DNA of 64,000 bases from Kineococcus rubinsiae (GTDB lineage Bacteria > Actinomycetota > Actinomycetes > Actinomycetales > Kineococcaceae), in the NCBI RefSeq assembly GCF_011839805.1, contig NZ_VWPY01000011.1, positions 1-64,000 on the forward strand, given 5' to 3'. The notes under the pieces are model-generated. The model ran no database searches. It was given only the letters and a program-made list of their open reading frames with translations, and had not been told where the DNA came from. Every line of letters begins with the position of its first letter. Within the stretch, counting starts at the first letter, position 1. Below, piece by piece: positions 28,777-37,105 of the stretch. Both the position numbers and the translations under genes were made by a program.

Positions 28777-29454
28777 CTAGGGCCGGGCCTTGTCGGCGCG
28801 CGTGATGGCCTCCTCGAGCTCCGCCCGCAGCGGCGCGACCCGCCCCTGGTCCGGGTGGTCGGCGAGCGCCCGCAGGTGCCGCCGAGCCTCCCCGAGGCGG
28901 CCGGAGTCGATCGCGGCGGCCACGAGGTGCCGGCCCGCCTCGACGTCGTGCTCGCGGGGCCGCCAGTGCCCGACGCCCAGGCCGAGGGCGTCGTTCGGCA
29001 TGCCCGCCTCGCGCAGGATCGCGAGGGCCTCGGCGAGCGCCCGGCCCGACGGGTCGCGCTCGGCGGCGATGCCGAGGCGGCGCAGCGCGCCCTCGCGGTC
29101 GTCGGTGAGGGAGAGGCGCCCCAGCTCCAGCAGGGGCCGCCACGCCTTGGGGCTCTGCGCCAGCTCCTCGGCCAGCGCCCACACGGCGTTGTCGGCGGCC
29201 CGGCGGGCCTCACCGCTGGAGGGGGTGGTGGCGTCGTGGCCCTCGGCCGCGCGCGTGCGGACCGTCTCGGCCAGCCTCGCGAACGCCCGTTCGTCGTTGG
29301 GGTCCTCGCGCAGCGTCTCGCGCAGCGCGGCCTCGCCCCCGATGCCGGCGGCCTCGGGCCGGCGGCGGCGCAGCCGGGCGGCGGCACGGCGCGGCAGCGG
29401 ATCGGTCGTCTGCGGCGCGGAGCTTCCCCGGCGCCATCGATCGAGCAGTCCCAT
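28777..29454 (-). CDS. Helical TPR-like protein of unknown function
   Basis: A 225-residue protein beginning MGLLDRWRRG. After a basic N-terminus it is all-helical with repeat-like segments, for example EAALRETLREDPNDERAFARLAE near residue 45 and GRLGEARRHLRALADHPDQG near 185, which resemble degenerate tetratricopeptide repeats. No catalytic motif or membrane segment is visible. GAAGGGGACGC precedes the ATG. It lies alone between the aceE terminator and the divergent FasR-like regulator; upstream bases 29455-29733 hold no gene. Function cannot be inferred. Confidence 0.72.
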   Translation of the reverse strand: MGLLDRWRRGSSAPQTTDPLPRRAAARLRRRRPEAAGIGGEAALRETLREDPNDERAFARLAETVRTRAAEGHDATTPSSGEARRAADNAVWALAEELAQSPKAWRPLLELGRLSLTDDREGALRRLGIAAERDPSGRALAEALAILREAGMPNDALGLGVGHWRPREHDVEAGRHLVAAAIDSGRLGEARRHLRALADHPDQGRVAPLRAELEEAITRADKARP

Positions 29455-29733
29455 GCGTCCCCTTCCGTGGCGTCCCCGTCGGCTCCGCACAGCGCCTCCC
29501 CGCGGCCGTCCGGCTCCCCGCGAGGGGTGGGCCGGCGGCTCCCCGGCCGCTCCTCGCGGACGGCCGGTGCAGGGCCTCCCCCGGTGGTCGGACGGCCTGC
29601 TGCGGGAGGGACGCCGCGCTCGAACCCTAGCCCAGGGCGATCTCCGCGGCCCGTCCTCGTCGGGGGGCCGCTCGCGCCGTCCCCGCGGCCCGGGGCGGCG
29701 ACGCGGGCGCCCGCGCGTGCATAGGCTCGCGAG

Positions 29734-30936
29734 GTGTCCTCGTCCCCGCCCGAGCTGTCCGCGGCGACCGTCCGCCGGCTCGAGGCGGCGGCCGGCACCT
29801 TCGCGTCGGCGATCGCGGCGCGCATGGACGAGCTGCCCTGGTACGCCGGGCTGCCGCCGGACGAGCGCTCCTGGGTGGGCCTCGTGGCCCAGAACGGCTA
29901 CACCGACTTCCTGCGGTGGCTGGGCGACCCGGACCCCGTGGGCCTCATGGACCGGAACGTCTTCGGGACGGTCCCGCGGGAGCTGACGCGCTCGGTGACG
30001 CTGCAGCAGACGGTCGAGCTCGTGCGCACGGCCATCACCGTGGTCGAGGAGGGCGTCGACGACGTCGTGGGGGACCAGGCACCGGCGGAGCTGCCGCGGG
30101 TGCGGGAGTCGCTGCTGCGCTTCTCCCGCGAGGTGGCCTTCGCCGCGGCCGCCGTCTACGCGCGGGCCGCGGAGTCGCGCGGGGCCTGGGACGCGCGGCT
30201 GGAGGCGCTCGTCGTCGACGCGGTGCTGCGCGGCGACGGCGAGGAGACCATCGCCTCCCGCGCCTCGGCGCTGGGCTGGCGCCTGGACCGCCCGACGGCC
30301 GTGGTGATGGGCGCCTCCAGCGACGACGCCCCGGCCGGCGTGGTCCCGCGCGTGCGCAAGGCCGTGCGCGCGGCCGGTGGTGAGGCCCTCGTCGGCGTCC
30401 AGGGCGAGCGGCTCGTCGTGGTGCTGTCCGGGCTGAGCGACGTGCTGGCCACGGCGGAGCTCCTGGCGACGACGGAGTTCGGCGAGGGCCCCGTCGTCAT
30501 CGGCCCCACCGTGCCGTCGCTGCCGGTCGCGGCCCGCTCGGCCCGCGCCGCGCTCGCCGGGGTGGTCGCGTGCCGCGCCTGGCCCCTCGCACCCCGGCCC
30601 GTGCTGGCCGACGACCTGCTGCCGGAGCGGGCGCTGTCGGGCGACGCGACCGCCCGCCGCGCCCTGGTGGACCGGGCCTACCGGCCGCTGGAGGAGGCCG
30701 GGGGCGCGCTGCTGGAGACGCTGACGGCCTACCTCGAGCACGGCGGCTCCCTCGAGGCCTGCGCGCGCTCGCTGTTCGTCCACGCCAACACGGTCCGGTA
30801 CCGCCTGCGCCGCGTCGGGGAGGTCTGCGGGTGGGCGCCGAGCTCCCCGCGGGAGCGCTTCGTGCTGCAGACGGCCCTGGCGCTGGGCCGGTTGTCGCAG
30901 GTCCCGGGGCCGGGCGGGCACCGCGGGCCCGGCTGA
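29734..30936 (+). CDS. fasR: PucR/CdaR-type regulator, FasR-like activator of fatty-acid genes
   Basis: A 400-residue regulator. The C-terminal 70 residues hold the PucR-type helix-turn-helix: LTAYLEHGGSLEACARSLFVHANTVRYRLRRVGEVCGW. The middle has the GGDEF-like CdaR domain and the N-terminus (ARMDELPWYAGLPPDERSWVGLVAQNGYTDFLRWLGDP) is the RsbRD-like sensor. In Streptomyces coelicolor a protein of this family directly upstream of fabDHPF, FasR, activates that operon; position and family make this its orthologue, by inference. TAGGCT (29722-29727) is 6 nt before the GTG. Confidence 0.85.
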   Translation: MSSSPPELSAATVRRLEAAAGTFASAIAARMDELPWYAGLPPDERSWVGLVAQNGYTDFLRWLGDPDPVGLMDRNVFGTVPRELTRSVTLQQTVELVRTAITVVEEGVDDVVGDQAPAELPRVRESLLRFSREVAFAAAAVYARAAESRGAWDARLEALVVDAVLRGDGEETIASRASALGWRLDRPTAVVMGASSDDAPAGVVPRVRKAVRAAGGEALVGVQGERLVVVLSGLSDVLATAELLATTEFGEGPVVIGPTVPSLPVAARSARAALAGVVACRAWPLAPRPVLADDLLPERALSGDATARRALVDRAYRPLEEAGGALLETLTAYLEHGGSLEACARSLFVHANTVRYRLRRVGEVCGWAPSSPRERFVLQTALALGRLSQVPGPGGHRGPG

Positions 30937-30965
30937 GACCACCCTCGGGCGCACCTCCGGAGCCC

Positions 30966-31028
30966 TGACGCTGCGCCGACCGGTGCTGACGCTGGGTGGG
31001 TCGTTCCCCCGTCGGCCCCCGCCATACT
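30966..31028 (+). promoter_or_regulatory. Candidate fabD promoter with direct repeats
   Basis: CATACT at 31023-31028 is a good -10 box, placing the start near 31035 and giving a leader of about 77 nt. Two direct repeats TGACGCTG at 30966-30973 and 30987-30994 are 21 bp apart, two helical turns, upstream of the -35 region. They are a candidate FasR binding site; this is inference. Confidence 0.4.
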
Positions 31029-31111
31029 TGGAGGATCCCTACAACGGTCGTCCTCGAAGTCGGTGAGCGTCGTGACCAGGGTGCGGGGGCCCGGCGCGAG
31101 AGGGTGGGCTG

Positions 31112-32077
31112 GTGCTCGTCTTCGTCTTCCCCGGTCAGGGCTCCCAGAGCCCCGGCTTCCTCGCCCCGTGGCTCGAGCTGCCAGGCGTCGCCGACCGGCT
31201 GCGGTGGGCCTCGGCCGTGGTGGGGGACGACCTCGTCGCGCACGGCACGGTCTCGGACGCGGACACCCTGCGCGACACGGCCGTGGCGCAGCCGCTCATC
31301 GTGGCCGCCGGGCTCCTGGGGCTGCGGGAGCTCGTGGCCTCCCCGGCCGAGCTCGCCGGGGTCGCGGGCGCCGTCGCCGGCCACTCCGTCGGCGAGCTGA
31401 CGGCCGCCGCCGCCACCGGGGCCCTGAGCCCCGAGCAGGCGCTGGTCCTGGTCCGCGAGCGCGGCCGGGCCATGGCCACGGCCGCCGCGAGCACGCCGAC
31501 CGGCATGAGCGCCGTCCTGGGCGGGGACCCGGACGAGGTCGCCGCCGTCCTCGCCGCGCACGGGCTGACGCCCGCCAACGCCAACGGCGGCGGGCAGGTC
31601 GTGGCCGCGGGCACCGTCGAGGCGCTCGCCGCGCTGGCCGCCGCGCCTCCCGCCAAGGCCCGCGTCATCCCGCTGCAGGTCGCGGGCGCCTTCCACACCG
31701 AGCACATGCGGCCCGCCGTCGGGACGCTGGAGGCCCTGGCCGCCGGGCTGGAGCCCGGCACGGCGTCGGTGCCCCTCGCGGCCAACGCCGACGGCGAGCT
31801 CGTGAGCGACGGCCGCGAGGTCCTGCGCCGCCTCGTCGCGCAGGTCAGCCGCCCCGTGCGGTGGGACCTGTGCCAGCAGGCGTTCGCCGCCCTGGGCGTC
31901 ACCGGGCTGATCGAGGTCCCGCCTGCGGGTACCTTGACCAACCTGGCCAAGCGTTCGCTCAAGGGGGTGGACGTCCTGGCGCTGAAGACCCCAGACGACC
32001 TCGAGAGGGCGCGGACCATGATCGCGGAGCACGGCGGCGGCGTCCACGCCACGACGACAGTGGAGGTGGGCCGGTGA
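31112..32077 (+). CDS. fabD: Malonyl-CoA:ACP transacylase
   Basis: A 321-residue enzyme that loads malonyl groups from CoA to the acyl carrier protein for fatty-acid elongation. The active Ser is Ser92 in AGHSVGELTAAA; the N-terminus VFVFPGQGSQSPG and the partner His in VAGAFHTEHM are present, as is the late GVTGLIEVPPAGTLTNLAKR segment. It is the first gene of fabD-fabH-acpP-fabF. Its stop overlaps the fabH start by 4 nt. Confidence 0.97.
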   Translation: MLVFVFPGQGSQSPGFLAPWLELPGVADRLRWASAVVGDDLVAHGTVSDADTLRDTAVAQPLIVAAGLLGLRELVASPAELAGVAGAVAGHSVGELTAAAATGALSPEQALVLVRERGRAMATAAASTPTGMSAVLGGDPDEVAAVLAAHGLTPANANGGGQVVAAGTVEALAALAAAPPAKARVIPLQVAGAFHTEHMRPAVGTLEALAAGLEPGTASVPLAANADGELVSDGREVLRRLVAQVSRPVRWDLCQQAFAALGVTGLIEVPPAGTLTNLAKRSLKGVDVLALKTPDDLERARTMIAEHGGGVHATTTVEVGR

Positions 32078-33150
32078 GCCCCCGGCTGAGCACCGCACCG
32101 CACCGGGAGGCCCGGATCCTCGGCGTGGGGGCGCACCGCCCCCCGCGCATCATCGACAACGCCGAGGTGTGCACCTGGATCGACTCCTCCGACGAGTGGA
32201 TCCGCCAGCGCACGGGCATCGTCACGCGCCGCTGGGCGGCCCCCGACGTCAGCGTCGTGGACATGTCGGAGGACGCGGCCGCGAAGGCCCTCGCGGCCGC
32301 CGGCCTGACCGGCAGCGACCTCGGCGCCGTCATCGTCGCGACGGTCTCGCACCCGTACCAGACCCCCGCGGCGGCGGCCGTCCTGGCGCACCGCCTGGGC
32401 GCGACCCCCGCGGCGGCCTTCGACGTCTCCGCCGGCTGCGCGGGCTTCTGCCACGGCGTCGCGGTCGGCAGCGACCTCGTGCGCGGTGGGACCGCCGAGC
32501 ACGTCCTCGTCGTGGGCGTCGACAAGCTGTCCGACTTCACCGACCCGCACGACCGCTCGACGGCGTTCCTCTTCGCCGACGGCGCGGGCGCGGTCGTGAT
32601 CGGGCCCTCCGACGAGGTCGGCATCGCCCCGACCGTGTGGGGCTCCGACGGCGGCCAGGCCGACGTCATCCGCTCCAAGTTCTCCTGGCTCGACGTGCGG
32701 GCCGGCAAGGCCCCTCAGCGCCTGGTGCCCGACGAGGTCGCCGTGGTCGCCGCCGCGGAGCCCGTCGGCGAGGAGACGCCGCCCGACGACACGTGGCCCT
32801 ACCTCGAGCAGGCCGGCCAGACCGTCTTCCGCTGGGCCGTGTGGCAGATGGCGCCCGTGGCGCAGCGGGCCCTGGACGCCGCGGGCATCACCGCGGCCGA
32901 CCTCGACGTCTTCGTCGCCCACCAGGCGAACGGCCGGATCATCGACGCCATGGTCAAGCAGCTCAAGCTGCCGGACTCGGTGCACGTGGCCCGCGACATC
33001 GTCGAGATGGGCAACACCTCGGCGGCCTCGGTGCCGCTGGCCATGGAGCGCGCGCTCGCCGACGGCGAGGCGCCGTCGGGGGGCCTGGCCCTGCTCATCG
33101 GCTACGGCGCCGGCCTCTCCTACGCGGCACAGGTCGTCAGGCTGCCGTGA
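32074..33150 (+). CDS. fabH: 3-oxoacyl-ACP synthase III
   Basis: A 358-residue condensing enzyme that starts fatty-acid synthesis by joining an acyl-CoA primer to malonyl-ACP. The catalytic triad is Cys122 in DVSAGCAGFCHG, His283 in FVAHQANGRII and Asn314 in MGNTSAASVPLA. The segment around residues 222-240 (AAAEPVGEETPPDD) is an acidic insertion compared with E. coli FabH. In actinobacteria FabH sets branched-chain priming. The GTG start overlaps the fabD stop (GTGA); a longer upstream open frame exists but is antisense-like. Confidence 0.96.
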   Translation: MSPRLSTAPHREARILGVGAHRPPRIIDNAEVCTWIDSSDEWIRQRTGIVTRRWAAPDVSVVDMSEDAAAKALAAAGLTGSDLGAVIVATVSHPYQTPAAAAVLAHRLGATPAAAFDVSAGCAGFCHGVAVGSDLVRGGTAEHVLVVGVDKLSDFTDPHDRSTAFLFADGAGAVVIGPSDEVGIAPTVWGSDGGQADVIRSKFSWLDVRAGKAPQRLVPDEVAVVAAAEPVGEETPPDDTWPYLEQAGQTVFRWAVWQMAPVAQRALDAAGITAADLDVFVAHQANGRIIDAMVKQLKLPDSVHVARDIVEMGNTSAASVPLAMERALADGEAPSGGLALLIGYGAGLSYAAQVVRLP

Positions 33151-33276
33151 CCCCCTCCCCCGCCACGAGGTCCGCCTCCGCGCGGGGGACCCTCCAGACC
33201 CCTGGGACGCAGCACCGGCGCCCCAGGCCGACGTGGCGGTCCGGTTCCCGGTCGCCCACCACCGAAGGAGCACCGC

Positions 33277-33522
33277 ATGGCCAGTGAGCAGGAGATCCTG
33301 AGCGGCCTCGCCGAGATCGTCAACGAGGAGACGGGCCTGCCCACCGACAGCGTGCAGGCCGACAAGTCGTTCACCGACGACCTCGACATCGACTCGCTGT
33401 CGATGATGACGATCGTCGTGAACGCCGAGGAGAAGTTCTCCGTCCGCATCCCGGACGAGGACGTCAAGAACCTCCGCACCGTGGGCGACGCCGTCGCCTA
33501 CATCTCCCAGGCCCAGGGCTGA
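33277..33522 (+). CDS. acpP: Acyl carrier protein
   Basis: An 81-residue acidic helical protein that carries fatty-acyl intermediates on 4'-phosphopantetheine. The attachment residue is Ser40 in DDLDIDSLSMM. The preceding GAAGGAGCACCGC gives a strong ribosome site, in keeping with the high level needed for this carrier. It sits between fabH and fabF with gaps of 126 and 142 nt, in which I see no promoter. Confidence 0.97.
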   Translation: MASEQEILSGLAEIVNEETGLPTDSVQADKSFTDDLDIDSLSMMTIVVNAEEKFSVRIPDEDVKNLRTVGDAVAYISQAQG

Positions 33523-33664
33523 GACCCGCCGCCGGCGGCCGGCCCCTCACCGGGCCGGCTGGCGGCGCCGCCGCACGCGGCACCTCGGCACGAGGAGCCC
33601 CCCGCACGAGGGACCCCCGCCCGGGAACCTCACCGCCGCACCGTTCGAGAAGGAGTTGACCGAC

Positions 33665-34915
33665 ATGACCGCGACCGCTCGCCGCGTCGTCGTCACCGGC
33701 CTCGGAATGACGACGCCGCTGGGCGGCGACGTCCGTTCGTCCTGGGAAGCCGCCCTCGCCGGCACCTCCGGTGCGGCCTCCATCACCGACTCGTGGATCG
33801 ACGAGATCGAGCTGCCGATCACCTTCGCCGCGCAGGCGGCGGTCAAGGCCGTCGACGTCCTGACGCGCCAGGAGACCAAGCGCCTGGACCCGTCGGCGCA
33901 GTTCTCCGTCATCGCCGCGCGCGAGGCGTGGAAGGACGCGGGTGCGCCCGAGGTCGACAAGGTCCGCCTAGGCTCGGTCGTCGGCACCGGCATCGGCGGC
34001 ATCTGGACGCTGCTGACCGCCTACGACACGCTGCGCCAGCGCGGCGCCCGCCGGGTGCTGCCGCTCACCGTCCCGATGCTCATGGCCAACAGCTCCACGG
34101 CCGCCGTCAGCCTCGAGTTCGGCGCCGGCGCCGGGGCCCACACGCCCGTCAGCGCCTGCGCGTCGGGCGCCGAGGCGATCGCCTACGGGCTGGAGATGAT
34201 CCGCTCCGGGCGCGCCGACATCGTCATCGCCGGGGGCACCGAGGCCGCGATCCACCCGCTGCCCATCGCCTCCTTCGCGGCCATGCACGCCATGTCGACC
34301 CGCAACGAGGACCCGCAGCGCGCGTCGCGGCCCTTCGACACCCAGCGCGACGGCTTCGTCCTCGGCGAGGGCGCGGGCATGCTCGTCCTCGAGGCCGAGG
34401 AGCACGCGCGCGCCCGCGGGGCGCGCATCCACGCCGAGCTGCTGGGCGCGGGGCTCTCCGCCGACGCGCACCACATCGCCGCCCCGGAGCCCGCGGGCCT
34501 CGGGGTCAGCCGGGCGATCGGTGACGCGCTGCGCGACGCCGACACCACGGCCGCCGACGTCGTGCACCTCAACGCGCACGCCACGTCCACGCCGGTCGGG
34601 GACATCGCCGAGGACCACGGCCTGCGCCTGGCGCTGGGCGACGACCTCGAGCACATCGCCGTGTCGGCGACGAAGTCGATGACGGGCCACCTGCTCGGGG
34701 CGGCCGGGGCCGTGGAGAGCATCTTCACGATCCTCGCGCTGCGCGACCGGCTGGCGCCGCCCACGATCAACGTCGACGACATCGACCCCGACATCTCCGT
34801 CGACGTCGTGCGCAAGGACCCGCGGCCGCTGCCGGCCGAGGGTCAGCTCGTGGGCCTCAACAACGCCTTCGGCTTCGGCGGGCACAACTCGAGCCTGGTG
34901 TTCCGCTCGGTCTGA
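33665..34915 (+). CDS. fabF: 3-oxoacyl-ACP synthase II
   Basis: A 416-residue elongating condensing enzyme. The thiolase-fold triad is visible: Cys165 in PVSACASGAEAIAYG, His in LNAHATSTPVGD and His in KSMTGHLLGAAGAVE, with the glycine-rich ending NNAFGFGGHNSSLVF. I chose ATG 33665, with GAAGGAG 9 nt upstream, over a TTG three codons earlier. It is the last gene of the fab operon and is followed by a strong terminator. Confidence 0.97.
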   Translation: MTATARRVVVTGLGMTTPLGGDVRSSWEAALAGTSGAASITDSWIDEIELPITFAAQAAVKAVDVLTRQETKRLDPSAQFSVIAAREAWKDAGAPEVDKVRLGSVVGTGIGGIWTLLTAYDTLRQRGARRVLPLTVPMLMANSSTAAVSLEFGAGAGAHTPVSACASGAEAIAYGLEMIRSGRADIVIAGGTEAAIHPLPIASFAAMHAMSTRNEDPQRASRPFDTQRDGFVLGEGAGMLVLEAEEHARARGARIHAELLGAGLSADAHHIAAPEPAGLGVSRAIGDALRDADTTAADVVHLNAHATSTPVGDIAEDHGLRLALGDDLEHIAVSATKSMTGHLLGAAGAVESIFTILALRDRLAPPTINVDDIDPDISVDVVRKDPRPLPAEGQLVGLNNAFGFGGHNSSLVFRSV

Positions 34916-34932
34916 GCCGCCACCGGCACGCA

Positions 34933-34968
34933 CGACGGCCCCGCAGGGAGGATCCTGCGGGGCCGTCG
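34933..34968. terminator. Terminator after fabF
   Basis: A perfect 15-bp stem (CGACGGCCCCGCAGG with its complement) with a 6-nt loop starts 17 nt after the fabF stop and lies 23 nt past the stop of the convergent DUF3145 gene, so it can serve both strands. Confidence 0.88.
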
Positions 34969-34991
34969 CACGTCGGGACGAGGACCGGCGG

Positions 34992-35504
34992 TCAGCCGAC
35001 CTGGTGCAGCCAGCGCACGGGGGTGTCGTCCCCGGCGTGGCGGAACGCCTCGAGCTCGGAGTCCCACGGCTCCCCCACGGCCAGCGCGAGCGCGCGGCGC
35101 GCGGAGTCGGGGTCCGCCGCGGGGCCGGAGAGCAGGTCGAGGGCGGCGCGCACGCGGTCCTCGGGGACCTGGGCGTTGCCGTGCACGTCGGTGACGGAGT
35201 GGAAGATGCCCAGGGCCGGGGTGTGGCTCCACCGGCCGCCGTCGCAGCCGGCGCTCGGTTCCTCGGTCACCTCGAAGCGCAGGTGGGCCCAGCCGCGCAG
35301 CGCGGAGGCCAGCAGGGCACCGGTGCCCTGCGGGGCCTGCCACGAGTACTCCGCGCGCAGGCAGCCGGGAGCGATCGGCTGGCCCGTCCAGTCGAAGGAC
35401 GGGCGCACGCCGAGGACACCACCGGCGGCCCACTCGATGTGCGGAGTGAGCGCTCGTGGTGCGGAGTGCACGAAGAGCACGCCGCGAGTCGTCGCACCGG
35501 ACAT
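34992..35504 (-). CDS. DUF3145-family protein
   Basis: A 170-residue protein starting MSGATTRGVLFVHSAPRALTPHIEWAAGGVLG, which is the DUF3145 opening, with GCLRAEYSWQAPQGTGALLASALRGWAHLRFEVTEEPSAGCDGGRW in the centre and FHSVTDVHGNAQVPEDRVRAAL later. The family is actinobacteria-specific, commonly beside the fab operon, and of unknown function. AGGAGAACGGC precedes the ATG. A TAGGCT -10 box at 35630-35635 would give a leader of about 120 nt. Confidence 0.9.
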   Translation of the reverse strand: MSGATTRGVLFVHSAPRALTPHIEWAAGGVLGVRPSFDWTGQPIAPGCLRAEYSWQAPQGTGALLASALRGWAHLRFEVTEEPSAGCDGGRWSHTPALGIFHSVTDVHGNAQVPEDRVRAALDLLSGPAADPDSARRALALAVGEPWDSELEAFRHAGDDTPVRWLHQVG

Positions 35505-35807
35505 GCCGTTCTCCTCTGCGTCGGTGTGAGGGACGTCTTCCCCAACGACCTCGCACCCCAGCGGAGCAACAAGCGGTGACTGACTGACTACTCGGTGTGC
35601 CTTCCGTTCTCGGCCATCATGCCCCACCGAGCCTACGACGCACCACCTCCCCCGCGAACCGTGCCCCGGACGGCCCCGCGGCGGTCCCACGACACCCCCG
35701 CGGCGCTCCTGCGGGAGTCCCGGCCCGGCTCAGGTGACCCGGGGCACCTGCCGATGGGAGGGGACCGGGCGCCGCCCGGCACCCCGTCCGAGGAGAGGCA
35801 CCGCACC
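35505..35807. other. Divergent intergenic region, 303 bp
   Basis: The region holds the long leader of the DUF3145 gene, with a TAGGCT -10 box on the minus strand at 35630-35635, and a short tandem of TGAC repeats at about 35578-35588. A 10-codon minus-strand ORF follows the -10 box but shows nothing to support translation. The start-proximal plus-strand part has AGGAGAG before the gene at 35808. I see no RNA gene here. Confidence 0.5.
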
Positions 35808-36224
35808 GTGGCAGACCCGCAGCTCGCCGCCGTCCGTGCCGGCGAGGTCTCCGAGGTCATCCGGCCCGCGGCGATCGTGCCCGAGGACGCCGCCCGCCGC
35901 GTCCTCGTCGAGCTGGCGCTGCGCGACGTGCAGAACGGTGGCGTCTGGGAGGCCGGCCCCAGCCTCTGGAGCCGCTACGACCGGCCGTGGAACGGCCCGG
36001 AGAACGACGCGGGCGCCGAGCTGATCGGCCGCATCCACGTCGCCTACGGCACCCCGACGAAGTACGAGATCACCGTGTACCGCGTCACCGTCACGCTGTT
36101 CGGCAGCCAGCTCGGCTGGAGCGTGGAGTCGCTGTGCGACGAGGCGCTGGGTCACGGCGGGCTGCGGCTGGCCGACTGCCCCCGCGCCGTCCTGGCCGCG
36201 CCGCCCTCGCCCTACCGCCACTGA
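35808..36224 (+). CDS. Unknown 138-aa protein
   Basis: A 138-residue acidic protein with no signal peptide or membrane segment. The core reads VIRPAAIVPEDAARRVLVELALRDVQ, GPSLWSRYDRPW, IGRIHVAYGTPTKYEITVYRVTVT and GWSVESLCDEALGHGGL, a mixed alpha/beta pattern in which the strand pair YEITVYRVTVT is prominent. I do not recognise the family. GTG 35808 is preceded by GAGGAGAGGC; the frame stays open upstream without a better start. A small GC hairpin follows the stop. Confidence 0.72.
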   Translation: MADPQLAAVRAGEVSEVIRPAAIVPEDAARRVLVELALRDVQNGGVWEAGPSLWSRYDRPWNGPENDAGAELIGRIHVAYGTPTKYEITVYRVTVTLFGSQLGWSVESLCDEALGHGGLRLADCPRAVLAAPPSPYRH

Positions 36225-36227
36225 CCT

Positions 36228-36246
36228 CCCGGGGCACACCCCCGGG
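36228..36246 (+). terminator. Short hairpin after the 138-aa gene
   Basis: CCCGGGG (36228-36234) pairs with CCCCGGG (36240-36246) around a 5-nt loop, 4 nt after the stop codon. Weak candidate terminator. Confidence 0.4.
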
Positions 36247-36291
36247 TGGCCTGCGGACGCCGCGTCCGCCGCGCAGTGGCACCATCGGCAC

Positions 36292-36936
36292 GTGCCCGAG
36301 CAGCAGCCGGAGCGGCGCCACCACCGCCCCGCCCTCCCCGGCGACGACGCGATCCTCGCCATGGCCGGCGGCGTCGACCCGCAGGCCCGCGAGGAGGCCG
36401 CCCACGCGGCCGCCTCGGCCCTCGTGCACGGCGCCCGCTCGGCCGCCGACGCCGAGGTGACCCGCCGCGTGGTGCGCCTGGCGCAGGACGAGGGCCTCGA
36501 GGTCATCGCCGAGCTGTGGGCCGACGCCCCCGCCGACTCCCTCGCCGGGGCCCTCTGGCGGCTCTACGTCCTGCGCACCTGGGTGCAGCGCGCCCCCCGC
36601 TCGGTCGCCGAGCAGTTCGCCGAGGGCCGCCGCCACGCCCCCGTGATGGAGGTCGTCGCGGGCGTCGCCGACCCGCCCGGCCCGGCCGAGGTCGCCGCCG
36701 TCCTGGACGCGGTCCTCACGGGGGTGGCCGAGGGCGACTTCGCGGTCACCCTGGAGCGGGCGGCGGCCTTCTGCCGCGTCGTGGCCGTCGGCCGCGCTCA
36801 CCACGCCGACGACCCCCGGGTGGGCGGTGAGGAGGAGGACGCGTCCGGCCTGACCCGCTCCGCAGGACGGCTCGTGCGCACCGCCGAGCAGCTGGAGTCC
36901 GCCGCCCGCCGCTGGCGCGACGGCGACCTGGGCTGA
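36292..36936 (+). CDS. Unknown helical protein (214 aa)
   Basis: A 214-residue, largely helical Ala/Glu/Arg-rich protein. It contains VTRRVVRLAQDEGLEVIAELWADAPADSLAGALWRLYVLRTWV in the first half, an acidic loop DPRVGGEEEDASG and a basic ending RWRDGDLG. Similar proteins occur in actinobacteria without assigned function; I cannot name the family. CACCAT lies 6 nt before the GTG, in keeping with leaderless expression. It precedes the structured RNA of the aldo/keto reductase gene by 55 nt. Confidence 0.75.
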   Translation: MPEQQPERRHHRPALPGDDAILAMAGGVDPQAREEAAHAAASALVHGARSAADAEVTRRVVRLAQDEGLEVIAELWADAPADSLAGALWRLYVLRTWVQRAPRSVAEQFAEGRRHAPVMEVVAGVADPPGPAEVAAVLDAVLTGVAEGDFAVTLERAAAFCRVVAVGRAHHADDPRVGGEEEDASGLTRSAGRLVRTAEQLESAARRWRDGDLG

Positions 36937-36991
36937 GCGCTCGCCACGCGTCCGCGATGGCGTGTCGAGGCCTCCTCGTTACACTGGTGGA

Positions 36992-37075
36992 GGCGTCGGG
37001 CCGTGGTAGCCCCGGGTCCCAACTGAAGCCGCTACGAGCGGCGATGCGCCGTGAGGCGCTTCCCGGCCCGACGCC
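36992..37075 (+). ncRNA. Structured 5' leader RNA of the aldo/keto reductase gene
   Basis: GGCGTCGGGCCG (36992-37003) pairs perfectly over 12 bp with CGGCCCGACGCC (37064-37075). Inside are a 6-bp hairpin with a 3-nt loop (37028-37042) and a 5-bp hairpin closed by a GUGA tetraloop (37046-37059), plus an unpaired or alternative region containing GGTAGC that can pair with GCTAC at 37031-37035. TACACT at 36980-36985 puts transcription start at 36992, the first base of the long stem. The layout resembles a riboswitch or other structured leader, but I match it to no known class. Confidence 0.6.
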
Positions 37076-37089
37076 ACCCGTCCCCGATG

Positions 37090-37099
37090 AGGAGCTCCT
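37090..37099 (+). promoter_or_regulatory. Self-complementary ribosome-binding site
   Basis: AGGAGCTCCT is a perfect 10-nt palindrome whose left half is the ribosome site of the aldo/keto reductase gene (ATG at 37106). It could pair with a second copy or with upstream RNA and so hide the ribosome site. Confidence 0.4.
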
Positions 37100-37105
37100 G
37101 CACCC

